A stretch of DNA of 64,000 nucleotides from Sphingopyxis sp. H053 (GCF_001468225.1 NZ_LNRU01000007.1:62001-126000); one strand, 5' to 3'. Positions 1 to 8,565 are shown, counted from the first letter of the stretch. Made by a program: numbers and translations. The notes: a model not told the origin generated them from the letters alone.

Positions 1-783
1 ACCCTGGCGCACCAGCAGGGTGTCGAGTGCGGTGGCTTCATCGGCGAGCCGGCGCCGCGCGGCGGCGATCCAGTCGCGGTCGGCATAGGCGGCGGTTCCG
101 ATCGCGATCGCGGCCGCGGATAAGGGCCATGCACCAAGCCGTTCGCGCAGCGCCGCGACGATGGCTTGCGGCGCGACGACGAAGCCGAGCCGGATGCCCG
201 CGAGGCCGAAAAATTTGCCGAAGGAGCGAAAGACGATCAGCCTTCTGCCGTCATCGACCAGCGGCGCGATACTCGTGGCCGGATCGGTGTCGGCAAAGGC
301 TTCGTCGACCAACAGCCAGCCGCCAGGTCCGCGCCCGTCCAGCAGCGCCTGCATCGCCGCGGCGCCGGTCGCGCGGCCGTCGGGATTGTTGGGGTTGGCG
401 AGGATCAATGTGCCGTCGTGGCCGCATGCCGCTTCGGGGGCGATCGGCGTGCTTCCCGCGACCATTTCGCCATGGGTGCGATAGCTCGGCGCGATATGCC
501 GTGCGAGGCCTTCGATCAGCGTCCCGGTCAGGCGCAGGCCGATCTCGCTTCCGGGCACGGCGCAGACATGGCGGGCGTCGACACCGAAACAGGCGGCGGC
601 GACGGCTTCGAGCTGCGCGAGTGCGTCGGGGTCGGGCAGCCGGTGCCAGTCGAAAACCATCGCGGCCGCGCCGGGCCAGGGGTGCGGATTGATCCCGGTC
701 GACAGGTCGATCCAGTCGCCATTCCCGAACGCGCGCTTCGCGGCTTCGAGCCCGCCGCCGTGCCAGGTCCATGGGCTGCTCAT
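1..783 (-). CDS. cobD: Threonine-phosphate decarboxylase (partial, C-terminus off the window)
   Basis: PLP-dependent class I/II aminotransferase-fold enzyme that decarboxylates L-threonine phosphate to aminopropanol phosphate for the cobalamin nucleotide loop; aerobic-pathway papers call it CobC. 261 codons are visible before the gene leaves the window. The frame reads a substrate/cofactor loop LANPNNPDG near residue 128 and the Schiff-base lysine in SFGKFFGLAG (K190), both typical of the family. The ATG overlaps the stop of cobS (ATGA), so it is the last visible gene of the B12 operon and translationally coupled. Assignment to CobD rather than histidinol-phosphate aminotransferase rests partly on the cob-gene context. 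Confidence 0.88.
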   Translation of the reverse strand, partial: MSSPWTWHGGGLEAAKRAFGNGDWIDLSTGINPHPWPGAAAMVFDWHRLPDPDALAQLEAVAAACFGVDARHVCAVPGSEIGLRLTGTLIEGLARHIAPSYRTHGEMVAGSTPIAPEAACGHDGTLILANPNNPDGRATGAAAMQALLDGRGPGGWLLVDEAFADTDPATSIAPLVDDGRRLIVFRSFGKFFGLAGIRLGFVVAPQAIVAALRERLGAWPLSAAAIAIGTAAYADRDWIAAARRRLADEATALDTLLVRQG

Positions 784-1499
784 GCAAGATGCGCCAGCAG
801 CAGCGCCGCGGCGAGCAGCAGGCTTTCGGAGATCTCGATTCCCGCGCCATGGCCATCGCCTGAAATCCCGCCGATCCTGCGCAGCAGCCACCAGCCACAG
901 AGGAGGAAGATCAGGGGTGCGATGAGCAGCGAGGGTGATACCCACGCCGCAGCGGCGAGAGCCAAGCCCCAGATGACGAAGTCCACTGGTCGCACGGCAT
1001 TGCGGAAACGCGACCCGAGTCCCGCGTGAAGGTCGGGCAGCGCGCGCGACCATGCGAGCGGGCCGATCCGCGCGGCAAAGGGTATGAGCGCGATGGCGGC
1101 GAACATCTGGCGATCGAGCAGCGCGTGGAGCAGCACCAGCTTGGCGATCAGTTGCAGCGCGATGGTCACCACCGCGAAGCTGCCAACATGCGGATCGGAG
1201 AGGACGCCGAGCAGGCGTTCGCGGTCCTTGTGCGCCGCCCCGCTTGCGTCGGCGATATCGCCGAGCCCGTCGAGGTGCAGCGCACCGGTCACTGCGACCC
1301 AGAGGATGAGCGCGCACGAGGCGCCGGTCCACGGATCGATCCGCGCGCCGGCCCAGCCGCCTGCAGCGACAATCGCGCCGACGATCAGCCCGACTGCGGG
1401 AAACCAGCGCATCGACGCCGCGAATTCGTCGCTCGACACCGAAATGTGCGGGGTGGGGAGGCGCGTCAGGAACTGGATCGCGACGATGAGCCCCTTCAT
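780..1499 (-). CDS. cobS: Adenosylcobinamide-GDP ribazoletransferase (cobalamin synthase)
   Basis: Membrane enzyme joining adenosylcobinamide-GDP and alpha-ribazole (or its phosphate) to make cobalamin. 239 residues, the usual size, starting MKGLIVAIQFLTRLP, a typical CobS N-terminus. The characteristic acidic stretch HLDGLGDIADA lies near residue 70, and several hydrophobic segments follow. The ATG overlaps the stop of the upstream phosphatase gene (ATGA) and its own stop overlaps the cobD start, so all three are probably made from one mRNA under the riboswitch upstream of btuB. Confidence 0.95.
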   Translation of the reverse strand: MKGLIVAIQFLTRLPTPHISVSSDEFAASMRWFPAVGLIVGAIVAAGGWAGARIDPWTGASCALILWVAVTGALHLDGLGDIADASGAAHKDRERLLGVLSDPHVGSFAVVTIALQLIAKLVLLHALLDRQMFAAIALIPFAARIGPLAWSRALPDLHAGLGSRFRNAVRPVDFVIWGLALAAAAWVSPSLLIAPLIFLLCGWWLLRRIGGISGDGHGAGIEISESLLLAAALLLAHLA

Positions 1500-2065
1500 C
1501 GATAGAGCCCCGCGATCTGCGCGCTGGGCGGTTCGCCCGGCCAGACGCAGAGCGAGAGCAGCGCGGCGTAGGGCAGGTCGAACGCCCAGAGCTGGCGCTG
1601 GTCGAACCCGCACAGCGCATGGAGCGCGGCGCGCATCGCGCCGCCGTGGGTGACGATCAATGTTGGAACCGGCGCAAGGTCGGCGATGGCGGCGGACACG
1701 CGCCGGGCGAACACCGACCAGCGTTCGCCGCCGGGCGGGGGATTGGCGTCGGGATCGCTCCAGAAGCGGCCGAGCGCGTCGCGGTCGATGGTGCTCGCCG
1801 CTTGGCCGTCCCAGTCGCCGAAATCGAGTTCGCGCCAGCGCGGATCGATGATGAGCGGCACGCCGATCGCCGCGCCGATCGCTTCGCCGGCCGCGCGGCT
1901 GCGGCGAAGGTCGGATGCGATCAGGCGTTCGATGCCGAGGGTTTCGGCTTGCGCCACGCAAGCGGCGATGCCTTCGGGGGTCGGCGCGCCATCGGTGCGT
2001 CCCATCAGCAAACCCGGCGCTTCGGGCGCGCCGTGGCGCAGCAGATGGAGCGCGAAGCCGCTCAC
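1496..2065 (-). CDS. cobC: Histidine phosphatase, probable alpha-ribazole-5'-phosphate phosphatase
   Basis: Phosphoglycerate-mutase-type phosphatase of 189 residues. The catalytic signature LLRHG is at residues 8-12 (His11), and a second active-site histidine is in VTHGG. Within a cob operon between cobT and cobS the expected job is to dephosphorylate alpha-ribazole phosphate (or adenosylcobalamin phosphate). I chose the GTG start at 2065 because it overlaps the cobT stop as GTGA and puts the RHG motif close to the N-terminus, as in the family; no later ATG precedes that motif. The substrate is inferred from context, since the superfamily is broad. Confidence 0.85.
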   Translation of the reverse strand: MSGFALHLLRHGAPEAPGLLMGRTDGAPTPEGIAACVAQAETLGIERLIASDLRRSRAAGEAIGAAIGVPLIIDPRWRELDFGDWDGQAASTIDRDALGRFWSDPDANPPPGGERWSVFARRVSAAIADLAPVPTLIVTHGGAMRAALHALCGFDQRQLWAFDLPYAALLSLCVWPGEPPSAQIAGLYR

Positions 2066-3078
2066 AGCGACGCTGAAACCTGCGCTTCGGCAAAGGTCGC
2101 CATTTGGTCGTGCGCGGCGAGGGCGCTGCGAATGATGTTCGCGGCGACCGCCGCGCCGCTGCCTTCGCCCAGCCGCATGTCGAGCGACAGCAGAGGGGCG
2201 AGGCCGAGCAGGTCGAGCAGACGCTTGTGTCCCGGCTCGGCCGAGCAATGGCCCGCGATGATATGGTCCGCGATCGCGGGATTCTCGGCCGCAAGCGGTG
2301 CGATGGCCGAGGTGCAGATGAAGCCGTCGAGCAACACCGGAACGCCAAGCTGGCGTGCGCGCACGATCGCGCCCGCGATCGCCGCAATCTCGCGCCCGCC
2401 GACGCGGCGCAGTGTCTCGAACGCCGAGCGCGGCGCATCGATGTGAAAGGCGAGCGCACGCTCGATCACCTCGACCTTGCGCGCGACGCCGTGGCCGTCG
2501 ACCCCGGTGCCGGGCCCGACCCATCCCGCCACGCCGCCTGCGAAGCTGCGCGCGCACAGCGCGGCGGCGGCGGTCGAATTTCCGATCCCCATTTCGCCGA
2601 GGACGATCAGGTCGAGGTCGGCGTCGACCACCGCCGCGCCGCGGTTCAACGCATCGAGGCATTCGGCCTCGCTCATCGCGGCATCGACGGTGAAATCGGC
2701 GGTCGGCCGGTCGAGATCGAGCGCGACGACGGTCAGTTCGAGCCCCGCCGCGCCCGACAAAGCGTTGATCGCGGCGCCGCCGTTCGCGAAATTGGCGACC
2801 ATCTGTGCTGTGACGCTCGGCGGAAAGGCGCTGACGCCATGGACGGTGACGCCATGGTTGCCGGCGAAGATCGCGGCGCGGGCGCGGGCGATCCGCGGTC
2901 GCGCGCGGCCCTGCCAGCCGGCGAAAAAGATCGCCAGATCCTCGAGCCGCCCGAGCGATCCGGCGGGTTTGGTCAACTCGCCTTGTCTTACCCGCGCGTC
3001 GGCGGCGGCCCCGGCATCGGGATCCCGCAGGTTCGCAAGCGCGGCCTCGAAGGCATGGACGGAGGCAAAGCTGGTCAT
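2062..3078 (-). CDS. cobT: Nicotinate-nucleotide--dimethylbenzimidazole phosphoribosyltransferase
   Basis: Cytosolic enzyme that activates the lower ligand: it transfers ribose phosphate from nicotinate mononucleotide to dimethylbenzimidazole, giving alpha-ribazole phosphate. 338 residues, close to family length. The C-terminal GEGSGA signature carries the catalytic glutamate (about E305), and the N-terminal half has the glycine-rich AGNHGVTVHG region. The start MTSFASVHAF at 3078 overlaps the stop of the DUF1636 gene (ATGA). Its product feeds CobC/CobS immediately downstream. Confidence 0.95.
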   Translation of the reverse strand: MTSFASVHAFEAALANLRDPDAGAAADARVRQGELTKPAGSLGRLEDLAIFFAGWQGRARPRIARARAAIFAGNHGVTVHGVSAFPPSVTAQMVANFANGGAAINALSGAAGLELTVVALDLDRPTADFTVDAAMSEAECLDALNRGAAVVDADLDLIVLGEMGIGNSTAAAALCARSFAGGVAGWVGPGTGVDGHGVARKVEVIERALAFHIDAPRSAFETLRRVGGREIAAIAGAIVRARQLGVPVLLDGFICTSAIAPLAAENPAIADHIIAGHCSAEPGHKRLLDLLGLAPLLSLDMRLGEGSGAAVAANIIRSALAAHDQMATFAEAQVSASL

Positions 3079-3482
3079 TCGGCGACAAATCCTGGTGGCG
3101 GGGTGCGGGTGATGAAATGCCCTTTGACGCCTTCGGGCCAAAGCGAAAAGGGGACGCGGCCATGCTCGCTTGTCGCATAATGGACCGCATAGTCGAGGAT
3201 GGCGCGCGCGGACTCTTCATCGCCCTGAAACCGGCCGAGGACATAGCCGACCTTGTCGGGCGCGCGCAGGTGGACGGTGCAATGGTCCTGGCATGCGAAC
3301 AGGCACGCCATTTCCTGCACCGCGATGCCGGCGTAGCGCGGATCGCCTTCCTTATGCTGTTTCAGCGCCTCGACGAGCCGCGCGCCGCCGCGTTTGCCTG
3401 TCGCGTCGTCCCGGGACTCGCGGCTGTGGCGGCAGGTGTTGCACACCACGACCGCGGGCCCCGGGTCGACGCGCGTCAGCAT
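3075..3482 (-). CDS. DUF1636 metal-binding (probable Fe-S, thioredoxin-like) protein
   Basis: Small protein of 135 residues with cysteines C14, C17, C60, C64 and C68. The C-x2-C pair followed by a C-x3-C-x3-C group is what the DUF1636 'predicted metal-binding protein' family shows and resembles 2Fe-2S thioredoxin-like ferredoxins. The ATG shares one base with the stop of the upstream membrane protein gene (TAATG) and its stop overlaps the cobT start. It is thus coupled within the B12 operon, suggesting a redox or cobalt/corrinoid-handling role. No biochemical function can be assigned from sequence. Confidence 0.8.
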   Translation of the reverse strand: MLTRVDPGPAVVVCNTCRHSRESRDDATGKRGGARLVEALKQHKEGDPRYAGIAVQEMACLFACQDHCTVHLRAPDKVGYVLGRFQGDEESARAILDYAVHYATSEHGRVPFSLWPEGVKGHFITRTPPPGFVAE

Positions 3483-4027
3483 TATGCCGCCGTTGCCGGT
3501 TGCGGCGGCGCCGGGACGCCAACCGCGACGAGCGCGCGATACAGGGCGTAAAGCCCGATCAGGATCGCACCGTTGCGCACGAACTGTTCGGCGAGCAGGT
3601 CGGGTGCCATCGCGGTGTGCAGCCCGCCGAGCACAAGCGCCCATAGGAGGATGATGCCCTTGAACGCCGTGAACCCCGCCGCATAGGCGAGGCTGAGCCG
3701 CGCCGCGACCGAGCGGTATGGGAGCGCCCGCAGCGCCGCATAGCTTGCGAGCGCCGATCCCACCGCGGCGGTGCCGAGCCCGGCGCCCCAGCCGAGGGTA
3801 CTTCCATCGCGCGGATAGCCGAGCAGGAAGAAGCCGACGAACTGGCTCGCGGCCCAGGCGAGCAGCATCAGCGCCACGCCGTCACGGCGGCGCATATGGA
3901 CCGCCGCGAGCGCCGCAAGCGCCGGAAAGGGGGTCGCGCAGGCGAGCGCGAGTGTCGTCGCGGTGCTCGCTGCCGTCAGCAGCGAGACCCAGAGCGCCGA
4001 GGCGCCCCGGTCCGACAGCGCGGCCAT
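3482..4027 (-). CDS. Small integral membrane protein, possible BtuM-type cobalamin transporter
   Basis: 181 residues with about five or six hydrophobic segments. A single cysteine (C30) sits at the membrane edge in LACATPFPALAAL, followed by a WAASQFVGFFLLGYP segment. BtuM is an S-component-like B12 transporter of about this size whose one essential cysteine binds and decyanates the corrinoid. Size, single cysteine and position directly after btuB in a riboswitch operon fit, but I cannot confirm homology by eye. The start overlaps the btuB stop (TGATG) and the stop overlaps the next start (TAATG). Alternative: an unrelated cobalt or corrinoid permease. Confidence 0.7.
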   Translation of the reverse strand: MAALSDRGASALWVSLLTAASTATTLALACATPFPALAALAAVHMRRRDGVALMLLAWAASQFVGFFLLGYPRDGSTLGWGAGLGTAAVGSALASYAALRALPYRSVAARLSLAYAAGFTAFKGIILLWALVLGGLHTAMAPDLLAEQFVRNGAILIGLYALYRALVAVGVPAPPQPATAA

Positions 4028-5991
4028 CAGAAGCGACCCCGGATGCCGGCGTAGATGCTGCGGCCGAGCGAGCCATAGCGGAACGCCGTCATATATTGCT
4101 CGTCGAAGATATTCTCGGCGCGCGCGAACAGCTTCACCGCATCGGACAGCGCATATTCGGCGCGCAGGTCGACGAGCGTATAATCGTCGAGCCGCGTCGC
4201 ATTGCTCGCATTGTCATAGCTCTTGCCCGACCAGCGCACCGCCGCACCGAGTTCGAGTCCGAAGCCAAAGGCATAGCTCGCCGAGGCGTTGGCGGTGTTG
4301 CGCGGGCGGCGTGGCAGCCATTTGCCGAAATTGGCGGTGCCTTCCGAGCGGTCCTCGGCGACGATCCAGCTGTAATTGCCGTCGAGCGTCAGCCCGCCGA
4401 GCGTGAGCGCCGCGGCCGCCTCGACGCCATGTGCTTCGCTGCGCGCGACATTCAGATAATAGCCGAAGCGCGGGGTCGCCGGGCTGCTGCCGGGCACCGT
4501 GCAGAGCGGATCGGTCGAGGTCGGAAAGCTGCAGCTGTTGAAGATGATCTGGTTCGTCGTCGTGCGGTCGAACCAGCTCGCGCCGACGACGAGCTTGCGG
4601 TCGAACAGATGCTGCTCGATCCCGGCTTCCCAGCCATGCGCTTCTTCGGGATCGAGCCCGACATTCCCATATTCACTGAACAGCTGATAAAGCGACGGCG
4701 CCTTGAAGCCTTCGCCATAGCTGGCGCGCAGCACGGTGCCGGTGGCGAGACGCCAGACGCCGCCCGCCGCGAACAAGGTTTGCCCGCCGTAGCGGTCGTG
4801 ATCGTCATAGCGGACGCCGCCATTGAGCGTCAGGCCGTCGATCGGCTCGATGCTCAATTGACCATAGGCGCTCGTGAGTTCGGCCTTGCCGCGCACGAAC
4901 GCCGGAAGCGGGGTCGCCAGCGATGCCGAGGGCGAACGGCTGCGGAAGTCCGAGCGTTCATTCTCGACCCCGAAGATCGCGGTGATGCGATCGGTAAAAT
5001 CGAAGCTGCCCTGATATTCCCAGCGCTTGTTCTGGCCGTCGGCCTCGAAGCTCTGCGGGCGTGCGCGGTCGGGGTTGAAATTATCGCGGTTGGTGTCGGT
5101 ATAGGCAAAAGCGACGCGGTTGCGGAACCGCCCGTCGACGAGGTCGAAATTGAGCCCCGCATAGCCGACGAATTCCTTGTTGAACCCATAGTCGTTGCTG
5201 TCGGTATTGAAGCCGTCGAATTCGACGCGGCCGCTCGAATAATAGCCGCGGACCTCGGTGCTGACATTGTCGGCGAGCGCCAGTTCGGCGCGGCCCGAAA
5301 GATTAGTGTTGCGATAGCCGTCGCGCTCGACCCCGCCGAACGCCTTGGCGTGCGACGAAATGCCGTCGGTGGTGAAGCGCTGGCCGCCGAGGCGCCAGGC
5401 GAGCGGGCCGGTACGGCCGCCGATCGCCGCGCGCGCGCTGACGGTCTCGCGCGACCCGGCCTCGAGGTCGAAGCTGCCTTCGAGCGATTTTTCGGGCGAG
5501 GCGGTGACGACGTTGACAACCCCGCCGATCGCCTGGCTGCCCCACAGGATGGATTGCGGGCCGCGCAGCACCTCGATCCGGTCGATATCGCCGATGAGCA
5601 GGTTGGCGAAGTTGAAGCCGCCGCCGGTCGACGACGGATCGTTGAGCTTCACCCCATCGATCACGACGACGGTGTGCTCCGATTCGGCGCCGCGGATGCG
5701 CAGCGAGGTCGAGGTGCCGTAGCCGCCGTTGCGCGCAATGCTGATGCCGGGCGTGCGGAGCAGCAGTTCGGTGACGCCGATATCCTGCGCGCGATCGATC
5801 GCTTCCTTGTCGAGCACGGCGATCGACGACGGCACTTCGTCGAGCGTCAGCGGCGCGCGCGTCGCGGTGACGATGATGCTGTCGCCGTCGGCGGCGACAG
5901 CGTGCGCGGTCGACGCTTCGTCGGCGAACGCAGCGGAGGATGCCGCAACGGCGGCGAGGCAGATCGAACTTCGGAAAAACACTTTAAACAC
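4027..5991 (-). CDS. btuB: TonB-dependent vitamin B12 receptor
   Basis: Outer-membrane receptor of about 654 residues. Signal peptide (residues 1-24, ending SSAAFA), a TonB-box-like stretch SIIVTATRAP near residues 38-47, a plug domain with VVVIDGVKLND and IEVLRGPQSILWGSQAIGG, then a beta-barrel ending in aromatic GIRGRF. I prefer the GTG at 5991: GAGGGG lies seven bases upstream and the product begins directly with a good signal sequence. An in-frame TTG at 6009 would add six residues. First gene after the cobalamin riboswitch, hence repressed when B12 is plentiful. Its stop overlaps the next start by one base. Confidence 0.93.
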   Translation of the reverse strand: MFKVFFRSSICLAAVAASSAAFADEASTAHAVAADGDSIIVTATRAPLTLDEVPSSIAVLDKEAIDRAQDIGVTELLLRTPGISIARNGGYGTSTSLRIRGAESEHTVVVIDGVKLNDPSSTGGGFNFANLLIGDIDRIEVLRGPQSILWGSQAIGGVVNVVTASPEKSLEGSFDLEAGSRETVSARAAIGGRTGPLAWRLGGQRFTTDGISSHAKAFGGVERDGYRNTNLSGRAELALADNVSTEVRGYYSSGRVEFDGFNTDSNDYGFNKEFVGYAGLNFDLVDGRFRNRVAFAYTDTNRDNFNPDRARPQSFEADGQNKRWEYQGSFDFTDRITAIFGVENERSDFRSRSPSASLATPLPAFVRGKAELTSAYGQLSIEPIDGLTLNGGVRYDDHDRYGGQTLFAAGGVWRLATGTVLRASYGEGFKAPSLYQLFSEYGNVGLDPEEAHGWEAGIEQHLFDRKLVVGASWFDRTTTNQIIFNSCSFPTSTDPLCTVPGSSPATPRFGYYLNVARSEAHGVEAAAALTLGGLTLDGNYSWIVAEDRSEGTANFGKWLPRRPRNTANASASYAFGFGLELGAAVRWSGKSYDNASNATRLDDYTLVDLRAEYALSDAVKLFARAENIFDEQYMTAFRYGSLGRSIYAGIRGRF

Positions 5992-6144
5992 AGGATAACC
6001 CCTCGACAATGCCGCTCACGAACACGGTCGATGCGGTTGTCCCGGGGACACACGACATCGCCCGCGCCCATGCGCAGCCAAGCTTGTCGTCATGCGGGTT
6101 CACCCCCGTCCGCCCGGCACACCCTGTCCGCGCGAAAGACGACG

Positions 6145-6312
6145 GCGACGGGCAGGTCTCCTGGCTTGCGGGTCAGCGCCGGTCGGCCGCCTTCTCGGGA
6201 CCGGAATCCCAATGGCAAGTGGCCGATGGCTCGCCGCGTACAGTTGCAGGGGCAGCCGGGGTTTTCCCGTTCCCTCTTAGTCCCCGTCGCCGGGGAACCT
6301 GTCGCTTGCCGC
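6145..6312 (-). promoter_or_regulatory. Cobalamin (AdoCbl) riboswitch
   Basis: On the minus strand the leader reads GGTTCCCC, then GGGACTAAGAGGGAA, then CTGCCCCTGCAACTGT, then GCCACTTG, and ends with the B12 box AAGCCAGGAGACCTGCC (6151-6167). These are the conserved blocks of the cobalamin riboswitch in order. It lies about 155 bases upstream of btuB and should switch off the whole uptake/assembly operon when adenosylcobalamin binds. I could not define the expression platform in the 150 bases that follow; outer boundaries are approximate. Confidence 0.95.
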
Positions 6313-6314
6313 GG

Positions 6315-6344
6315 CCGTTAGCCCCTTTTTCGGGCCGCGGTCAA
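6315..6344 (-). promoter_or_regulatory. Probable promoter of the B12 operon
   Basis: Minus strand: TTGACC (6344-6339), an 18-base spacer, then TAACGG (6320-6315). Transcription would begin at the very edge of the riboswitch, which is the expected geometry. It lies only about 25 bases after the stop of the S41 protease gene, so the riboswitch transcript is probably separate from that gene. Confidence 0.6.
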
Positions 6345-6368
6345 TTGCTGCGATGCAGCAGGGGGCGA

Positions 6369-7832
6369 TCAGAATAGTCCGGGCAGTTCGCGCTGCGCCG
6401 CGCTCGGCCGCTCGGGGGTGAGCATCTCGGGCTCGGCGAGCATGCGGGCGCTGCGGCTCCGCGCCGCCGCACCCGCGCTGGCGTCGGCGATGCGCGTGGT
6501 ACAGGCGGTGCCCGACAGGAAGCCGATCGCGGCGCGGATCGATGCCTCGCGCGGGTCGCCGAGCGGGACGGTCAGGTCGTCGCTCGCGGCGCAGCTGTTC
6601 GTGATTTTCGGGGCGAGCCCGTCATAATAGTCGCCCGCGCCGGTCGAATTGGCCGTCGCGAATGCGACGACGCGCATGCGGTCGTCGCATTCGGCCTTGT
6701 CGAGCGCGATCTGGCCGACCGGCTTGCCATAGGTGTTGCCGCCGACCAGCGTCATATTGGTGCCGAGATAGGGCAGCATCGAATTGATCACGAGTTCGCT
6801 CGCCGATGCGGTCGACGCGGTGCCGATGAAAGCGATGCGCGTCGGCGCGATCGACTGCGCCACTGGTGCGAAGCGATGCTCGTCATTCTCTGCGGATTTG
6901 TTCGGACGAAAACGGGTCTGCGAGAAGAGCTGCCCGGCGCGATTTGCGCCCATCAGGTCGCCCATTAGATTGGCCGTCGAAACGAGGCCGCCGCCATTGT
7001 AGCGGAAATCGATGATGATGTCGGTCACGCCGCGTGCGCCGAAATCGGCAAAGGCCGCCTTCAACTGGTCGTCCGCCGACGAGATGAAGGTGCGGAGGTT
7101 CAGATAGCCGTAACTGCGGCCGCCCTCGGTGATGATCTTTGCGCCATAGCGGTCCGAAACCGGATCGAGCGAATAGTCGGCCTTGGCGACGGTGACGTCG
7201 CGCGTTCCGGCCGCGTCGGTGATGCGCAGCACGCGGCTGACCCCGGGGTCGTTCGGGCCGAGTGCATTGGTGAGGCCCGCGGTCCCCTCGGCGGCGACGA
7301 TGCTCGCCACGCTACGCAAATTTCCGCTGTTCGTGCCGATGGCGACGATCGCGGTGCCGCGGTCGATCCCGGCAGCAAAAGCCGGCGCGCTCTCATAGGC
7401 TTCGGCAATGAGGATGCGCTGACCCGCCGCATCATAGGTCATGCGGACGCCAAACCCCGCGCTCGACCCACTGGCGTAGAAGGCGTTCTCCTCGGCGATC
7501 GAGGTGATGTAGGTAAAGAAACGATCCTTGTTCAGCGCGCGCGCCGGGGCGACGAGCGCGTCGATATAGGATTCGACATTGCTATGGCTCGCCGCGCTGA
7601 CGTTCGCGATGTCGCTGGGGAACAGATACCATTCGTCGATCACCGCTTTCGCAAAAGCCTGGCGCGACGCCAGCGCGCAAGTGGCGGTCGGGGTCGGGGT
7701 AGGGGTTGGCGTTGGGGTGACCGTGACGGCGCCGCCGCTTCCGGGGGTGCTCGAACCACCCCCGCCGCCGCACGATGCGAGCATCAGCGCGGCGAGCGTC
7801 ACAGCCGCGACCGACTGCCCCGACTTGGCCAT
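6369..7832 (-). CDS. S41-family serine peptidase, lipoprotein
   Basis: 487 residues. The start MAKSGQSVAAVTLAALMLASC gives a lipoprotein signal with lipobox LASC (C21), so the protein is probably membrane-anchored in the periplasm. A Gly/Ser stretch and a Pro-Thr dipeptide repeat form a linker, followed by a divergent PDZ-like region and the tail-specific-protease core. Serine in TASASELV (S345) and lysine in NTYGKPVG (K370) form the expected Ser-Lys dyad; their 25-residue spacing matches Prc-type proteases. Lies 34 bases after rlmE on the same strand. Substrate unknown. Confidence 0.88.
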   Translation of the reverse strand: MAKSGQSVAAVTLAALMLASCGGGGGSSTPGSGGAVTVTPTPTPTPTPTATCALASRQAFAKAVIDEWYLFPSDIANVSAASHSNVESYIDALVAPARALNKDRFFTYITSIAEENAFYASGSSAGFGVRMTYDAAGQRILIAEAYESAPAFAAGIDRGTAIVAIGTNSGNLRSVASIVAAEGTAGLTNALGPNDPGVSRVLRITDAAGTRDVTVAKADYSLDPVSDRYGAKIITEGGRSYGYLNLRTFISSADDQLKAAFADFGARGVTDIIIDFRYNGGGLVSTANLMGDLMGANRAGQLFSQTRFRPNKSAENDEHRFAPVAQSIAPTRIAFIGTASTASASELVINSMLPYLGTNMTLVGGNTYGKPVGQIALDKAECDDRMRVVAFATANSTGAGDYYDGLAPKITNSCAASDDLTVPLGDPREASIRAAIGFLSGTACTTRIADASAGAAARSRSARMLAEPEMLTPERPSAAQRELPGLF

Positions 7833-7866
7833 CAAAATTCTCCCCCGGATCGACCCATTACACTGT

Positions 7867-8565
7867 TTATTCCGCGTCCTTGCTCCGGCCCTTGAAGCCT
7901 TGGGCGATGACATAAAGTTCGGGCGACCCCTTGCGGCTCGCCGGCGGTTTGGCGTGCTTTACCGTTGTGAAGTGACGTTTTAGTAGAGTCAGCAGTGTGT
8001 GATCCGCCCCGCCCGCGAACACCTTGGCCACAAACGCGCCGCCGGGCAGCAGATTCTGCACCGCGAAATCGGCGGCGGTTTCGGCAAGGCCGATCGTGCG
8101 CAGATGGTCGGTCTGTTGATGGCCGACAGTGTTCGCCGCCATGTCCGAAATGACGAGGTCGGGGGCGCTGCCGAGCGCCTCGATCAGCGCGCCCGGCGCC
8201 GCATCGTCCATGAAGTCCATTTCGAGGATTTCGACGCCCTCGATCGGCTCGCAGTGGAGCAGGTCGATCCCCGCGATACGCGCGCGGGGGTTCGCTTTGC
8301 GTACGACCTGCGACCAGCCGCCGGGCGTGATGCCAAGGTCGACGACCGCGCGCGATTTCTTGAGGAAGCCGAATTTCTCGTCGAGCTCGATCAGCTTGTA
8401 TGCGGCGCGCGAGCGATAGCCCTCGGCCTGCGCGCGGCGCACATAGGGATCGTTGAGCTGGCGTTGCAGCCAGCGCGTCGACGAGACGCTGCGCTTGCGC
8501 GCGGTTTTGACGCGCACATGGAGACCGCCGCGGCCGCTGCCACCCTTTCCGCCGGCACCGCTCAT
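7867..8565 (-). CDS. rlmE: 23S rRNA (uridine-2'-O)-methyltransferase RlmE (FtsJ/RrmJ)
   Basis: SAM-dependent methyltransferase acting on the 23S rRNA A-loop of the 50S subunit. 232 residues, with about 25 basic/glycine-rich residues ahead of the core. Core motifs: SRAAYKLIELDEK, VVDLGITPGGWSQ (SAM loop), DLVISDMAAN, GGAFVAKVF and SPELYVIAQGF, which supply the K-D-K-E tetrad. The start at 8565 overlaps the stop of the Ppx/GppA gene (ATGA), so the two are coupled. Confidence 0.95.
   Translation of the reverse strand: MSGAGGKGGSGRGGLHVRVKTARKRSVSSTRWLQRQLNDPYVRRAQAEGYRSRAAYKLIELDEKFGFLKKSRAVVDLGITPGGWSQVVRKANPRARIAGIDLLHCEPIEGVEILEMDFMDDAAPGALIEALGSAPDLVISDMAANTVGHQQTDHLRTIGLAETAADFAVQNLLPGGAFVAKVFAGGADHTLLTLLKRHFTTVKHAKPPASRKGSPELYVIAQGFKGRSKDAE

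Noticed and set aside
3718..6321. 867-codon open frame opposite btuB and the riboswitch
   Set aside because: Would read through a clear riboswitch and btuB; no family features.
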